A stretch of 64,000 nucleotides of DNA from Streptomyces sp. NBC_00273. Its GTDB lineage: Bacteria; Actinomycetota; Actinomycetes; Streptomycetales; Streptomycetaceae. The notes under the pieces are model-generated. The model had not been told where the DNA came from. It saw nothing but the letters and a program-made list of their open reading frames with translations, and did not search any database. The stretch is from positions 9,563,001 to 9,627,000 of the forward strand of contig NZ_CP108067.1 of NCBI RefSeq assembly GCF_036178145.1, given 5' to 3'. A program made the position numbers and the translations under genes. Numbering within the stretch: the first letter of the stretch is position 1; each line of letters begins with the position of its first letter. Below, in pieces: positions 34,103 through 43,400 of the stretch.

Positions 34103-34429
34103 ATGGACAGCTACGAGGGCACCGCGACGCTTGAGTGGTGGGCCAATCGCTCGACGTGTCTGGGCAGGCTCCGTGTGCAGGTCGTGGTCCGTGCCGCCGG
34201 AGACAACTGGACGTCCGAGGCGACCCTCGAAACTCCCCTGGCCGCGGAGGACAGGGAGAGCTTCGACTTCCTGATGCAGCTCGATCCGCACTTCACCCTG
34301 CGCTTTGACGACGCGAGCACGCTGCTGGTCAAGGTCGTCGAAGCAGGAGTCGAGGGACGACTCATCCTCACCGCAGCCGAGACAGACCCTGCAGAGCCGA
34401 CCGGAACCAGGCACGCACCGCACCACTAG
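34103..34429 (+). CDS. Small hypothetical protein
   Basis: 108 residues from ATG 34103: MDSYEGTATLEWWANRSTCL, GRLRVQVVVRAAGDNWTSEA, FDFLMQLDPHFTLRFDDAST, LLVKVVEAGVEGRLILTAAE. Alternating beta strands with conserved-looking W and D positions, no signal or HTH; probably a single beta-sandwich or barrel domain. The C-terminal TDPAEPTGTRHAPHH is low-complexity. It stands between two IS5-type elements. Confidence 0.6.
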   Translation: MDSYEGTATLEWWANRSTCLGRLRVQVVVRAAGDNWTSEATLETPLAAEDRESFDFLMQLDPHFTLRFDDASTLLVKVVEAGVEGRLILTAAETDPAEPTGTRHAPHH

Positions 34430-34434
34430 CCCCA

Positions 34435-35364
34435 GGGCCTTTTGAGATGCTGGGCTGGCTGTGATCGCTTGGGGCGTGATCAGGAGCGTGTCTTCTTGAG
34501 GCGCCTCCAGCAGATGAGGCTGCAGGCCAGGGAGACGAAGGCGTCATGGAGTTCGGTGCGGCGCTCCCAGCGGACGGCGAGACGTTTGAACTGATGGAGC
34601 AGGGCGAAAGTCTGCTCCACGACGTAGCGGAGCTTGCCCATGCCCTTGATGTTCGGTGAACCCTTGCGTGAGATGACAGGCAGGATCCGCCGTTGTCGCA
34701 GCACGTTGCGGTGGGCATTGGAGTCGTAGCCCTTGTCACCGAGCAGGGCGTCGGGCCTGCGACGGGGCTGGCCGGGGCGGCCCGCAACGGGCGGGATGCC
34801 GTCGACCAGGGCGAGGGTCTGGGTGACGTCGTTGACATTGGCCGCAGTCGTGATGACCTTGAACGGGGTGCCGCGTCCGTCGCAGATCAAGTGGTGCTTG
34901 CTGCCCGTTTTCCGCCGGTCGACCGGCGACGGACCGGTGTCGGCCCCCCCTTTTCGCCCGGATGTGGGAACCATCCACGCACGCCCGTGAACCAGTCGAG
35001 TTCACCGGCCGCGTTCAACTTCGCGAGCAGGACCCGCTGGAGCTGATCGAAGACCCCGGCCCTCTGCCACCGGTCCAGACGCCGCCAGCAGGGTCTGACC
35101 CGATCCGAACCCCAGCTCCAGCGGCAGCAGTTGCCAGGCGATGTCGTTGCGCAGCACATACAGGATGCCCTGCAGGCACAGCCGGTCCGGAACTGGCCGC
35201 GGACCGGGCGCCTTCTCCCGCCAGGACGGCAGCAACGGCTCGATCAGCGCCCACAAGTCGTCATCCACGATCCACGGTCGAGTACTCACGCCATCGCGAA
35301 CGGCCGAACCCTCACGCCGGTCACGGCCAACCAGGACGTTGCTGCAAGATCGTGTTACGGGCTC
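34435..35364. mobile_element. IS5-type insertion sequence, degenerate
   Basis: About 0.93 kb. Right end GAGCCCGTAACACGATCTTG (minus strand, 35364), left end GGGCCTTTTGAGATGCTGGG; the match between them is weak, so the exact left edge is uncertain. Confidence 0.6.
34480..35289 (-). pseudogene. IS5-family transposase with extra frameshift
   Basis: From 35289: DDDLWALIEPLLPSWREKAP, LQGILYVLRNDIAWQLLPLE, GFGSGQT, then a one-base insertion near 35090 moves the reading to CWRRLDRWQRAGVFDQLQRV. A second shift at AAAAGGGGGGG (34944-34954 on the plus strand as C7T4) is the usual programmed site and leads to SPVDRRKTGSKHHLICDGRG, LLGDKGYDSNAHRNVLRQRR and LRYVVEQTFALLHQFKRLAV. The first frameshift is not at a slippery run, so this copy is probably inactive. 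Confidence 0.75.
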
Positions 35365-35395
35365 TAAGAACTCCTAACGCAATGACCTGGACACC

Positions 35396-36055
35396 TCACG
35401 CGCTCTCGGCTCGCGGACCTGTCGCATAGGTCAGCGGTGGCGCGATCGCCCGTACGTCTGCCTGCTCCGCCACCCACAGTCCGATGAACAGCGCGGCGGT
35501 CGCCTCCAGCAGCCCGGCGCGGTCCAGTCCGCCCCCGGCCACTGGCTCACAGCCCGTGTCGCGCACCAGCTTGCGTGCCAGTGCGAGTGCCGCCTCGTCG
35601 TCCCCGCAGATCGGAACGGTCAGGGGCTGGCCGTCGAAGACGGGCGGGTTCATCCGCCACACGTCCTCGTGGCAGAGGTTGAACGCCTTGACGACGTGCA
35701 CGCCCGGTGCCGCCGCAGCCAGTCGGAGCGCCGCCGAGGGGCCACCTTCCGTCAGCAGCCGGAAGCCGGGCCCGACCGGATTGGCGCAGTCGAGCAGGAC
35801 CTTCCCCTTCAGCGCCGACTGATGCTCCCTGGCGACGTCCGTGCCCGCACCGTACGGCAGCGCGGCCAGCACCACCTCGCCGAAACTCACCGCCGCCTGC
35901 AGGCTCCCGTGCCCCGCAGCGCCCCCGATGCGCGTCGCGAGCCGCTGGGCCTTCTGCTCGTCCCGGCCTCCGACGAACACCTCGTGTCCGGCCCGCACCC
36001 AGTGCGTGGCCAGTGCGTCCGCCATGTTCCCCGTTCCCAGCACACCGATCTTCAT
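35396..36055 (-). CDS. NADPH-dependent F420 reductase-like / NAD(P)-binding protein
   Basis: 219 residues from ATG 36055, starting directly with the nucleotide motif MKIGVLGTGNMADALATHWV (GxGxMA). The rest is a single Rossmann domain plus helices: GHEVFVGGRDEQKAQRLATR, EVVLAALPYGAGTDVAREHQ, KGKVLLDCANPVGPGFRLLT, VHVVKAFNLCHEDVWRM. These features match the FNO/NADPH-dependent F420 reductase fold (F420_oxidored), which transfers hydride between NADP(H) and cofactor F420, but many relatives bind other partners. It is divergent from the HxlR regulator at 36132, a common arrangement for HxlR targets. Confidence 0.82.
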   Translation of the reverse strand: MKIGVLGTGNMADALATHWVRAGHEVFVGGRDEQKAQRLATRIGGAAGHGSLQAAVSFGEVVLAALPYGAGTDVAREHQSALKGKVLLDCANPVGPGFRLLTEGGPSAALRLAAAAPGVHVVKAFNLCHEDVWRMNPPVFDGQPLTVPICGDDEAALALARKLVRDTGCEPVAGGGLDRAGLLEATAALFIGLWVAEQADVRAIAPPLTYATGPRAESA

Positions 36056-36131
36056 CGATACGCCCCTTTCCGCATCTGTTCCAACCGCTTTCGGGACGAC
36101 GCTAGGAAACCCGTCAGGCACCATTTGGTAT

Positions 36132-36482
36132 GTGACGACCGACGCCTTCCTCGCTGACTGCCGCGCCCGCCTCGCCTTCGACCTCCTCTCCAACACCTGG
36201 AACGCCGTGCTGATCTGGGTCCTGCGGGAGGGGCCCAAGCGCCCCCGCGAACTACGCGAGCGCATCGGCGGCATCAGTCCCAAGGTCTTGACCGAGACGT
36301 TGCGCCGGCTGGAGTTCAACGGGCTGGTGACACGGAACGCCTATGGCGAAGTGCCACCTCGTGTCGAGTACGAACTCACTGCTTTGGGGGAGACGTTGCT
36401 CGGCCCCATCGACGCACTTGGCGCGTGGGCCTTCGAGCACGGCGATGAGGTCATGGCCGCCCAGGAACGAATGAGCGGGTGA
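36132..36482 (+). CDS. HxlR-family transcriptional regulator
   Basis: 116 residues from GTG 36132. Typical HxlR winged helix: CRARLAFDLLSNTWNAVLIW, VLREGPKRPRELRERIGGIS, PKVLTETLRRLEFNGLVTRN, wing AYGEVPPRVEYELTALGETL. The N-terminal Cys of the redox-sensing HxlR proteins is present (Cys in FLADCRARL). The gene is divergent from the F420-reductase-like gene with 76 bp between the starts and most likely regulates it in response to thiol/electrophile stress. A longer in-frame extension upstream is antisense to that gene and is not used. Confidence 0.87.
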   Translation: MTTDAFLADCRARLAFDLLSNTWNAVLIWVLREGPKRPRELRERIGGISPKVLTETLRRLEFNGLVTRNAYGEVPPRVEYELTALGETLLGPIDALGAWAFEHGDEVMAAQERMSG

Positions 36483-37407
36483 GCTCCCAGCCCGTGACCT
36501 TCCCTGCACGCGTTGACGTACTTCATCGGGATGAATGCAAACGCCGCCAGCAGATCAGCACGCATCCCAGAGTGAGGAACGCTTCGTGGATGTCGTCGCG
36601 GACCTCCCAGCGGATCCGCAGGCGGCGGAACCAGTGCAGGTGGGCGAACGCGCGCTCGACAACCCAGGGTTGAGTGCCCAGCCCGGATCCGTGCTCGGTG
36701 CCTCGCCGGGCGACCAGCGGCTTCACGCCGAGCCTCCACACCAGGCGACGGTACTTGTCGTGGTCGTACCCGCGGTCAGCAAGAACGACGTCCGGTCGGT
36801 GCCGTGGTCGGCCGCGCTTGCCCCGCACGGGCGGCACGGCTTCGAGGAGCGGGATGAGCTGGGTGACATCGTTGCGGTTGCCGCCGGTCAGCGTGACGGC
36901 GAGCGGGATGCCGGTGGCGTCGGTGATCAGGTGATGCTTGCTGCCCATCCTGCCCCGATCCACCGGGCTTCGTCCGGTCTTGGAGCCCCCTTTAACGCGC
37001 GGATGTGGGAGCCATCGACCGCTGCCCGGGAGAAGTCCAGAGCGTCCGCGCTGCGGAGCTTGGCGAGAAGGGCCTCGTGGAGTCGGGGCCACACGCCGGC
37101 CTCGGTCCACTCGGCCAGGCGCCGCCAGCACGTCATGCCCGAGCCGAAGCCGAGCTCCTGCGGCAGGTGTTCCCACGCGATCCCGGTATGCAGCACGAAC
37201 AAGATGCCCTGGAACACCAGCCGGTCCGGATGCCGCTTCCGCCCGGGATGGCGGGCTCGGCGCTCCACCCTCGGCAGCAGCGGTTCGATCACCGCCCACA
37301 GCTCGCCATCAACATGCCACGGCTTCGGCCGAGCCACCCCACACCCCCGGATCGTAAGTCCTGGAGTGATCCAACCACCTCGAAGATCATTTCGTTCGGA
37401 GTTCTAA
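36483..37407. mobile_element. IS5-type insertion sequence
   Basis: The right end, read inward, is AGAACTCCGAACGAAATGAT. The left boundary could not be matched to it and lies somewhere between the HxlR stop (36482) and the transposase stop (36523), so the left coordinate is approximate. Confidence 0.55.
36523..37337 (-). CDS. IS5-family transposase made by -1 frameshift
   Basis: From GTG 37337: WHVDGELWAVIEPLLPRVER, LVFQGILFVLHTGIAWEHLP, FGSGMTCWRRLAEWTEAGVW, RAAVDGSHIRALKG with the first catalytic Asp; then at TTAAAGGGGG (plus strand CCCCCTTTAA, 36986-36995) the frame switches to GSKTGRSPVDRGRMGSKHHL, VVLADRGYDHDKYRRLVWRL (second Asp) and QPWVVERAFAHLHWFRRLRI (Glu region). All catalytic residues are intact and no other frameshift is present, so the copy could still be active. 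Confidence 0.8.
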
Positions 37408-37559
37408 GAGTGCGCGCGGACCCACACCTGCCTATCCTGAATCTGCGGTGTCTTCCTCGCGTCCAGAAGAAGGGGATGCGGCGCAATGGGCGGCGGCGTA
37501 TGGCTATCCCGAGACCCGAGACACCCGCACAGCCGAGACGCCTACTGTCAGGAGCGGGC

Positions 37560-38102
37560 ATGGCTGATCGCGCAGCGATGGAGCGTATCTGGGAAGCCCA
37601 CACCGCCGGCGAGTTCGTGGCGCAGGACGTGGAGGCTACGATGGCCACGATGGACGACGACCCCATCGTCGTCCATGTGCCGACCGCCATGGGCGGTAGT
37701 GGGTACGACGGCGTCAAGGACTTCTACGCACGCTGGTTCATTGGACGGAACCCGGACGATTTCACTGTGCGTTCGATATCCCGCACGGTGGGAGACGGCA
37801 GCCTCGTAGACGAAATGATCGTGTCGTTCACCCACGACATCGAGGTGCCCTGGGTTCTGCCTGGATTGGCACCCACCGGGCAGCAGGTCCGTATACCCGT
37901 CATCGCCGTCGTGGACTTCCGAGGCCCGCGGGTGCGGAGCGAGCGCATCTACTGGGATCAAACGGCGGTGCTCGCGCAGACGCAGTTGCTGAACGACGAC
38001 ATCGTCCGGCGCCTGCCCGTGATCACCACACCGTTGGACGTACTGGACGGCAGGGTCCCCCTCAACCAGCTGACGTCGCCCCGCCTTGATGTCGAACCGT
38101 GA
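37560..38102 (+). CDS. SnoaL/NTF2-like domain protein
   Basis: 180 residues from ATG 37560, with ribosome site CAGGAG. It shows the SnoaL-like cone fold: ERIWEAHTAGEFVAQDVEAT, MATMDDDPIVVHVPTAMGGS, GVKDFYARWFIGRNPDDFTV, EMIVSFTHDIEVPWVLPGLA, VIAVVDFRGPRVRSERIYWD. Such proteins are polyketide cyclase-like or ester/hydration enzymes, or simply binders. The chain is longer than a minimal NTF2 domain by ~40 C-terminal residues (LLNDDIVRRLPVITTPLDVL). It sits between the IS5-type element and an IS5 remnant, so no neighbours help. Confidence 0.75.
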   Translation: MADRAAMERIWEAHTAGEFVAQDVEATMATMDDDPIVVHVPTAMGGSGYDGVKDFYARWFIGRNPDDFTVRSISRTVGDGSLVDEMIVSFTHDIEVPWVLPGLAPTGQQVRIPVIAVVDFRGPRVRSERIYWDQTAVLAQTQLLNDDIVRRLPVITTPLDVLDGRVPLNQLTSPRLDVEP

Positions 38103-38103
38103 A

Positions 38104-38330
38104 GGTCAATCCTCTCGAACCCGGAACCGGTCGTAGATCGTCGACCAGCATCCGTACCGGCGCGGAACGTTGCGCCGGGGCTCCCCGAACGGAACCTCCA
38201 CATCACCGCATTGAAGCAGGTAGCTGCGCAGGTCAGTGATCGGCCCACGTTCGCCCAACGGCAGATGCGGCTCGATCAACTCCCATCGGCATCAGTCACA
38301 TCACCACGCGTCACAGATCGTTCCTGCAGC
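38104..38330 (-). pseudogene. IS5-type transposase N-terminal remnant
   Basis: Minus-strand pieces read EPHLPLGERGPITDLRSYLL, FNAVMWRFRSGSP and NVPRRYGCWSTIYDRFRV, the N-terminal domain of an IS5-type transposase, but they are spread over two frames with at least one base lost. No catalytic residue remains. Confidence 0.6.
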
Positions 38331-38583
38331 AGCCGGAAGCCTCCCGGGAGCCGAAGCAACCCACCAGTGATCTGAACTCAGAACAGGCCCTAGACGGGCC
38401 ATGGCATCGGAGGCCCTACTACGAAGTCGACGGTGCCACGGTGTCCGATGACGCCGATCAACAGCGAAACGACGACGCCCTGCGCCCGCGGGCCCCGGCG
38501 GACGAGGCCGACCTGCACCCCAGCAACTTCTCCGACCCAGCGGACCGTACCCTCTTCCAGCACGGCGTGACCGGGATCCGACC

Positions 38584-39191
38584 CGTCCCGTCTCGCGGCT
38601 GCCGTGGCCGCACCGCCTGTCCAAGTGCCCGCACTTCCCACGCGCGGAAGCGATCGAGAAGGCCGACCCGCACGACTGGTACGTCGGACAGGTTGTCCAC
38701 GGGGAACTCTTCACCCGCCTCACGCCGGCAGACTGCCCTACCACCAGGGGGACTGGGCCGCGATGGCCGAAGCCGCCACCGCATGCGCGGCCGCCGATCC
38801 GGACGACGACACCGAGCGCGGCCGAGCCACGCACACCATGGAGCACCTCGACGAACGCGACCGCGAGTGGGCCCGGGCATTGGTCCAGGACCCCATCTGC
38901 TCGGACGACAACCACGACAGCCTCACCAACGGCCAACACCGCACCTGCGCCCTACGCGCGGCCGGCGTCCCGTACCTGCCGGTCGAAGGCCGGCACCTGC
39001 CCGACACAGCCAAGCCCGACACCCTCGACGCACGCACGCACACCCAGCAGACCGACCATGGGTTTTGGCGTGACGTGCTCGCTGCTGTCTCCGGTCCCAC
39101 ACACCCGCTGGTCAACACAGCACTGCCCCTGCTCCTGCGATTTCCGGCCCTACGGACACTGCTCTCCTCGGCGCGAGAGCGCAGGGAGTAG
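38584..39191 (+). pseudogene. Frameshifted hypothetical protein with ParB-like motif
   Basis: One frame reads LSKCPHFPRAEAIEKADPHD, WYVGQVVHGELFTRLTPADC and is lost near 38735. The next frame continues with HQGDWAAMAEAATACAAADP, THTMEHLDERDREWARALVQ, DNHDSLTNGQHRTCALRAAG, VPYLPVEGRHLPDTAKPDTL and a hydrophobic end (LVNTALPLLLRFPALRTLLS). NGQHRTCALRAAGV resembles the ParB/sulfiredoxin GxHR...A...G motif. A shorter intact protein from ATG 38763 (142 residues) is possible. Unknown function. Confidence 0.5.
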
Positions 39192-39301
39192 AGCCAGCCC
39201 GAGGTCCGCATGTTCGGTCGAACACCACACTGATACCTGATCCATATCCCGTGGCATCCGCCGACGTGGTCTGGTTCTACGCAGCCTTTCAGTGAGAGGG
39301 G

Positions 39302-39994
39302 CTAATAGGAGGGATCCTCTGCGCAGCCCTTCAGGGGTCGTGGGGCTACGGCGTGCACCACCCCCCATGACTCAACTGTCGGGCTCACCGGCGGAGCATC
39401 GCGGGTCAGGCGGCCTCCCAAGCGTTGCCAATCAACGCCGTCGCGGTCGGCGAATTCGACCGCGCCGGTCACAATGAGAGGGTTTTTTGTTCCCGTAAAG
39501 TTCAGCCACTCATCTGCGGGTAGATCCCCGGAAGGGGAGGACCATTCTGCTGGCTTGCTTTCTTTGCTGATCTTATATCTCATGTCATTTAGTGTGAATG
39601 TCAGGTCAGAGCATGGGGGTAAGCCCTGCATAACTACAGTGAATGAGACGAGGTGCCTCCCAGCTGTGTCGGTTACCTCCACGGCGAAAAACATGTGGAC
39701 ATTGGAGATGGGATCCGGCGACCTGTTCATCAAGTGCAGGCGGGGCGTACCGTCTGGCTGGAGGTCTCCCCAGTAGGAGACCCGGGCAGCCTGGGCCCGT
39801 TGCCTCTCCTCTGCAACTTGCTGTGACTGATCGAGCTGGTCATGCGCCACGAGGGCGCTGAACAGCGTCGCTACGCCCGTCGTAATGAGACCGACGATGC
39901 TTGCGACGATTGTGACGACCACCCCGAGTTTGACTGTTCGGGATGGAGGGCGTTCCTTCTCTTCTCCGCCCTCTTGCCCGGTTGTCTGTGTCAT
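39302..39994 (-). CDS. Membrane-anchored protein of unknown function
   Basis: 230 residues from ATG 39994. A short, highly charged cytoplasmic N-terminus (MTQTTGQEGGEEKERPPSRT), one transmembrane helix (KLGVVVTIVASIVGLITTGV), a helical stalk rich in Q/E/R (AHDQLDQSQQVAEERQRAQA) and an extracytoplasmic domain of beta strands (RLHLMNRSPDPISNVHMFFA, HLVSFTVVMQGLPPCSDLTF, EWLNFTGTKNPLIVTGAVEF). The outer domain looks immunoglobulin-like. Base composition is less GC-rich than its neighbours, so it may be recently acquired. Function unknown. Confidence 0.7.
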   Translation of the reverse strand: MTQTTGQEGGEEKERPPSRTVKLGVVVTIVASIVGLITTGVATLFSALVAHDQLDQSQQVAEERQRAQAARVSYWGDLQPDGTPRLHLMNRSPDPISNVHMFFAVEVTDTAGRHLVSFTVVMQGLPPCSDLTFTLNDMRYKISKESKPAEWSSPSGDLPADEWLNFTGTKNPLIVTGAVEFADRDGVDWQRLGGRLTRDAPPVSPTVESWGVVHAVAPRPLKGCAEDPSY

Positions 39995-40307
39995 CTCTTG
40001 ACCATGCGAGATTCTGGATCCAACGGGTACCTTAAAGCGGCCATCTGGCCCGAGCGCACCATCCATTGGCCTGTATCGCGGGCAGGGTGCAGGTGCAGGA
40101 TGACTGGTCCCGCCTGTTGGTTGGTACGGTTCGGGTCCTGCCTAACCGAGCTCCAGACCCAGGGGCCGCGCCGCGCGCCATCCGGCGATATAGGTGAAGG
40201 TGGACCTTCAAGATCGTTGGCTGGTCAAGGTGCTGGCAGTGCGGGCCACGATGCGCGGCGGCGAATGGAGTTGAGTCACCCCGATACGTGTACCCCTGGG
40301 GCAGGCT
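39995..40307. other. Intergenic stretch
   Basis: About 310 bp, no gene recognised; one short plus-strand frame (VKVDLQDRWLVKVLAVRATM) ends at 40276 and may be a remnant. Confidence 0.35.
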
Positions 40308-40345
40308 GAGGACGTTTCCCCAGCCGGCGTCCTCGGGGGTTTTTC
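40308..40345 (+). terminator. Intrinsic terminator-like hairpin
   Basis: GAGGACG (40308-40314) pairs with CGTCCTC (40328-40334), followed by GGGGGTTTTTCTT. The T-run makes this one of the few classical terminators in the window. No intact plus-strand gene precedes it. Confidence 0.6.
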
Positions 40346-40401
40346 TTCCGGCGAGTCTCCACGGGTTCTCACGGTGCGGTTTGTGAGGCTCAGCTTGGCG
40401 T

Positions 40402-41850
40402 TTAACCTCGCTGCTGTTCGTGTTCCTTGATCGTTTCGGCGCGTTTCACGGTCTTGCCGACGTCCTGGATGCGGGCCTTGTGCTGGTTGCGGCTGCCGGG
40501 CGGACGCCCAGGGCCGGGCCTGCCCGGTTTCGGTGCGGCTGCGGGACGGGCCGCCTTCCGGCGGAGGTTGCGAAACCCCCGCCGGACGCGGGCTGGGGAC
40601 AGCCGTTCGGTCTTCACGGGGCGTTCCCAGGGGCGGCGTAGGACCTCGGCGAGGGGGCGGGCGAGGCGGAGCTGGGTGTGTGCGGCGATGATCAGCCAGG
40701 TCCACAGGTCGGCCGCGGCGGGGTGACGGACACGGGGTGCGGTCCAGCCGAGTGTCTGCTTGATCATTCTGAAGGTGTGCTCGATGTCGAACCTGCGCAG
40801 GAACGTCCGCCACCACAGGTCCACGGTGGCCGGGGCGGCGCCGGTGGCCGAGCACCACAGCCACACCGGCTTGGGGGTGGCCTCGCCGGGCAGTCGTTCC
40901 ACGGTGAGACGGATCAACGTGCCGTGCAGCAGCGGGAGTTCTTCTGCGGCATGCTCCAGCCAGGGTCCGCGATGGGTCAGGCGGGGGTGCATGCGGTCCC
41001 AGGCCATCGCCTCCGCCTTCCCGTAGCGGGTGGTGTCCGTCAACGTGGTGACCGCCGGTGCGTGCCAGGACTCCGGCTTGGCGAAGGTCAGCACGCCGCC
41101 GTGCTTGCGCGGCCGCCCACCCCGAGGGCCGGAGCGGGACGGGCCCGCGTCGCGGAGCATGACGCGATCCGAGCGCAGGCGCCCGACCAGAACCACGGGC
41201 AGATCGGCCAAGGCGTGGGAGAGGTAGGCGCTGTCGTAGCCGGCGTCCATCACAACCAGCATGTCGAGGTCACCGTCGTGCCAGTGGCCTGCGGCGATAA
41301 TGCGGGTGACGACTTCACGCAGCTGGGCGGCGGTAACCGTGGTGGCGTCGTCAGCCGGCCCCAGGCGGACGGCGTCCAGCAGGGCACACCAGGAGGTGCG
41401 GCCCGATTCGAGGGCCGCGACGAAGGAGTAGGGCCAGCCGGGGATCAGCTGGTCGCAGCTGCGGTCGGCGCGGCGGCCGTGGACGTGGCAGAAGAGCCGG
41501 TCAGGGCTGGTGTTCGCGTCGGGACGCAGCCAATTGGAGACATCCACCGCCAACGCGATGCGGCCGTCGGTGACGCGGGGCAGCGGGAGGTCGGCCAGTG
41601 CCCGGCGCATACGGGCCGGTTCGCACCAGCCCTTGTCCAAAGCCGCGTACAGGGCGCCGTGCCCGCGCCGCATCTCATGCGCGAGGGAAAGCTCGACCAG
41701 TGTCTTGACCGGGCCATCGGTGCACAGCACCGCGTCGGTCAGCTCGAAGAGCACGTCCGCGCGGGCGTACAGGCTCTCGTAGAACTCAACCCGAAAGCGG
41801 GACAAGACGTCCAACGCCTCGCTTGCGGACGTGGCGGCAGGGAAACTCAT
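40402..41850 (-). CDS. Large DDE transposase (IS4/IS701-like), copy 2
   Basis: 482 residues from ATG 41850, a clear relative of the transposase at 25462. Acidic triad candidates: IALAVDVSNWLRPDANTS (~103), MLVVMDAGYDSAYLSHAL (~204) and RRFDIEHTFRMIKQTLGWTA (~368). Shared segments include PGWPYSFVAALESGRTSWC and HTQLRLARPLAEVLRRPWER. The C-terminus is basic (PGPGRPPGSRNQHKARIQDV). The frame is intact and both ends are present, so it may be active. Its leader can form a long stem right before the start codon (41851-41919). Confidence 0.88.
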   Translation of the reverse strand: MSFPAATSASEALDVLSRFRVEFYESLYARADVLFELTDAVLCTDGPVKTLVELSLAHEMRRGHGALYAALDKGWCEPARMRRALADLPLPRVTDGRIALAVDVSNWLRPDANTSPDRLFCHVHGRRADRSCDQLIPGWPYSFVAALESGRTSWCALLDAVRLGPADDATTVTAAQLREVVTRIIAAGHWHDGDLDMLVVMDAGYDSAYLSHALADLPVVLVGRLRSDRVMLRDAGPSRSGPRGGRPRKHGGVLTFAKPESWHAPAVTTLTDTTRYGKAEAMAWDRMHPRLTHRGPWLEHAAEELPLLHGTLIRLTVERLPGEATPKPVWLWCSATGAAPATVDLWWRTFLRRFDIEHTFRMIKQTLGWTAPRVRHPAAADLWTWLIIAAHTQLRLARPLAEVLRRPWERPVKTERLSPARVRRGFRNLRRKAARPAAAPKPGRPGPGRPPGSRNQHKARIQDVGKTVKRAETIKEHEQQRG

Positions 41851-41919
41851 CAGCAGCGGCCGTTCTCTGGTGCCTCGTGACTCGACATCTCGAAGCGTGG
41901 AGAACGGCCGCCCCTGCTG
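41851..41919 (-). promoter_or_regulatory. Inverted repeat in the transposase leader, copy 2
   Basis: CAGCAGCGGCCGTTCTC (41851-41867) pairs with GAGAACGGCCGCCCCTGCTG (41900-41919), leaving a short internal bulge; the lower arm touches the ATG. Folded RNA would bury the ribosome site, as in the protection of some transposases from read-through expression. Confidence 0.55.
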
Positions 41920-42132
41920 TCCCGGGAAGAACCGCAGATCAGCAGGTCGGGTGACCTGCGAGGTTAAACGTCAAGCTCAGAAGCCGTTGCCATACCGATC
42001 ATGGAGTCTGTCGATCGAACGGGAGTCTCGATCGGGTGATCGCGGGCACTGCCCGGCATGAGAGCAGGACCTGGCGGTATACGGGGAAAATCCAGGGGAG
42101 CGGACGGCCGCGCGCTGCTACGGTCGGGCGCT

Positions 42133-42639
42133 ATGAGCTGGCTCCCCGATAACTTCGTCCATCCCGTCCTGGTACCGCTGCCGGGCAGTGGTCATCACCT
42201 GCGGCCGATCCGGGAGGCGGACACCCCGCTCGACTATCCGGCTGTGATGGGTTCGCGCGAGCGGCTGTGGACCATCTACGGCCCAGCCTGGGGCTGGCCC
42301 GCAGCCACCATGACCTACGAGGCCGACCAGGCCGACCTGTTGCGGCACGAGAAGGAGATCGCCGCACACCAGTCTTTCAACTACGCGCTGTTCGACGCGG
42401 CGGAGACAGCTCTGCTCGGCTGCGTCTACATCGACCCACCGGAGAGGGCCGGCGCGGACGGCGAGATCTCCTGGTGGGTGGTGGACGAGCTGGTGGACAG
42501 CAAGGTCGAGCAGGCCCTCGACGAGCTGGTGCCGCGGTGGATCGCCGCCGACTGGCCGTTCGAGCAGCCGCGCTTCCTCGGCCGAGAGATCTCCTGGTCG
42601 GACTGGCTCGCCCTGCCGAACACCCCGACGCGTAAGTAG
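42133..42639 (+). CDS. GNAT-family acetyltransferase-like protein
   Basis: 168 residues from ATG 42133. The order of elements suits the GNAT fold: HHLRPIREADTPLDYPAVMG, AHQSFNYALFDAAETALLGC, VYIDPPERAGADGEISWWVV, VPRWIAADWPFEQPRFLGRE. The acetyl-CoA motif (R/Q-x-x-G-x-G/A) is not obvious, so the chain may be a non-canonical or degenerate member; similar Streptomyces proteins are annotated as GNAT N-acetyltransferases. Cytosolic; no operon partner. The transposon copy 2 ends ~150 bp upstream. Confidence 0.6.
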   Translation: MSWLPDNFVHPVLVPLPGSGHHLRPIREADTPLDYPAVMGSRERLWTIYGPAWGWPAATMTYEADQADLLRHEKEIAAHQSFNYALFDAAETALLGCVYIDPPERAGADGEISWWVVDELVDSKVEQALDELVPRWIAADWPFEQPRFLGREISWSDWLALPNTPTRK

Positions 42640-42935
42640 CTTCTGTCGTAATGCCCTGGGGGCTTGGTACTCGAACGGCCGTCTCGATTGGGTGGTCGTC
42701 GGGTGCTCGGCGCATGCGAGAAGGGCCTTTGGGCGGGGCAGGGTCGCAGACGTGATCCGGCCGGTCTGTCGGCGGGAACGTGGGCGAGGGCGGTGTGCTG
42801 GTGGAGTGGGACTGGTGGACGGTGGATTTTGGGGACGCGCACGCCGGCGCGCTCCGGGCGGTGTGTGCGTGCGGATGGCGCGGCGCTGCAGAAGACCCGC
42901 TGGACCGGGCAACGGTCGGTAGCCGGCCCCTGTAG
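42640..42935. other. Degraded stretch
   Basis: About 300 bp with no supported gene. Confidence 0.35.
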
Positions 42936-43254
42936 GAGGCGGACGTCGACCTGTCGGGACCGCTCGCGGACTGGACCGCGCACCTGTCCGTGGTCGGTGA
43001 GGCGGCCGTGCCCCTGCCCGAGCCGCTGGCTGCGTCGTTGGTTGAGATGGCCGAGCAGCTGAACGCCGCTTCCGCGGATGCGCCGTTGGCCGCGCTGCGC
43101 TTCGCCGGGGTGCTGGAGCGGATCGTCTCCCGCGTCGGCGGAGGGCCGCTGGCGCGCTTCCGACGACGGCATGTCCGCCGAGACGGTGGCCACAGCGCTC
43201 GGCACCGCCTACTCCAAGGCCCTGGTCATGCTCCTGACCGCGCAGGACCGGTGA
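42936..43254 (+). pseudogene. Hypothetical protein remnant, frameshifted
   Basis: Open from 42936: EADVDLSGPLADWTAHLSVV, GEAAVPLPEPLAASLVEMAE, APLAALRFAGVLERIVSRVG, GGPLARF, then a shifted frame DDGMSAETVATALGTAYSKA, LVMLLTAQDR and TGA 43252. The helices look like a real protein end. The 5' part is missing. Family not recognised. Confidence 0.45.
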
Positions 43255-43400
43255 CGGCACGCAGCACAGCATCGGGGCCCTGTTGGCATTTCGGGCCGGA
43301 GCGGATCTCGCTCTCCGGGCTGGGCGATACCGTGGTGACACCACGCCAGATGACAGTGCAGGAGTCCCGGATGAGTCTGACGCCGGCCACCGCGCCGGCC

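Larger units (their letters stand above)
40389..41980. mobile_element. Insertion sequence with a large DDE transposase, copy 2
   Basis: 1.59 kb. Ends CTCAGCTTGGCGTTTAACCT (from 40389) and, on the other strand, CTGAGCTTGACGTTTAACCT (from 41980) agree at 21 of 23 positions. The transposase stop codon lies inside the left end. No target duplication could be identified. Confidence 0.85.

Noticed and set aside
38441..38640. Plus-strand frame with DADQQRNDDALRPRAPADEA
   Set aside because: GC3-rich and possibly a gene remnant, but on its own it shows no family motif and no start; not listed as a gene.
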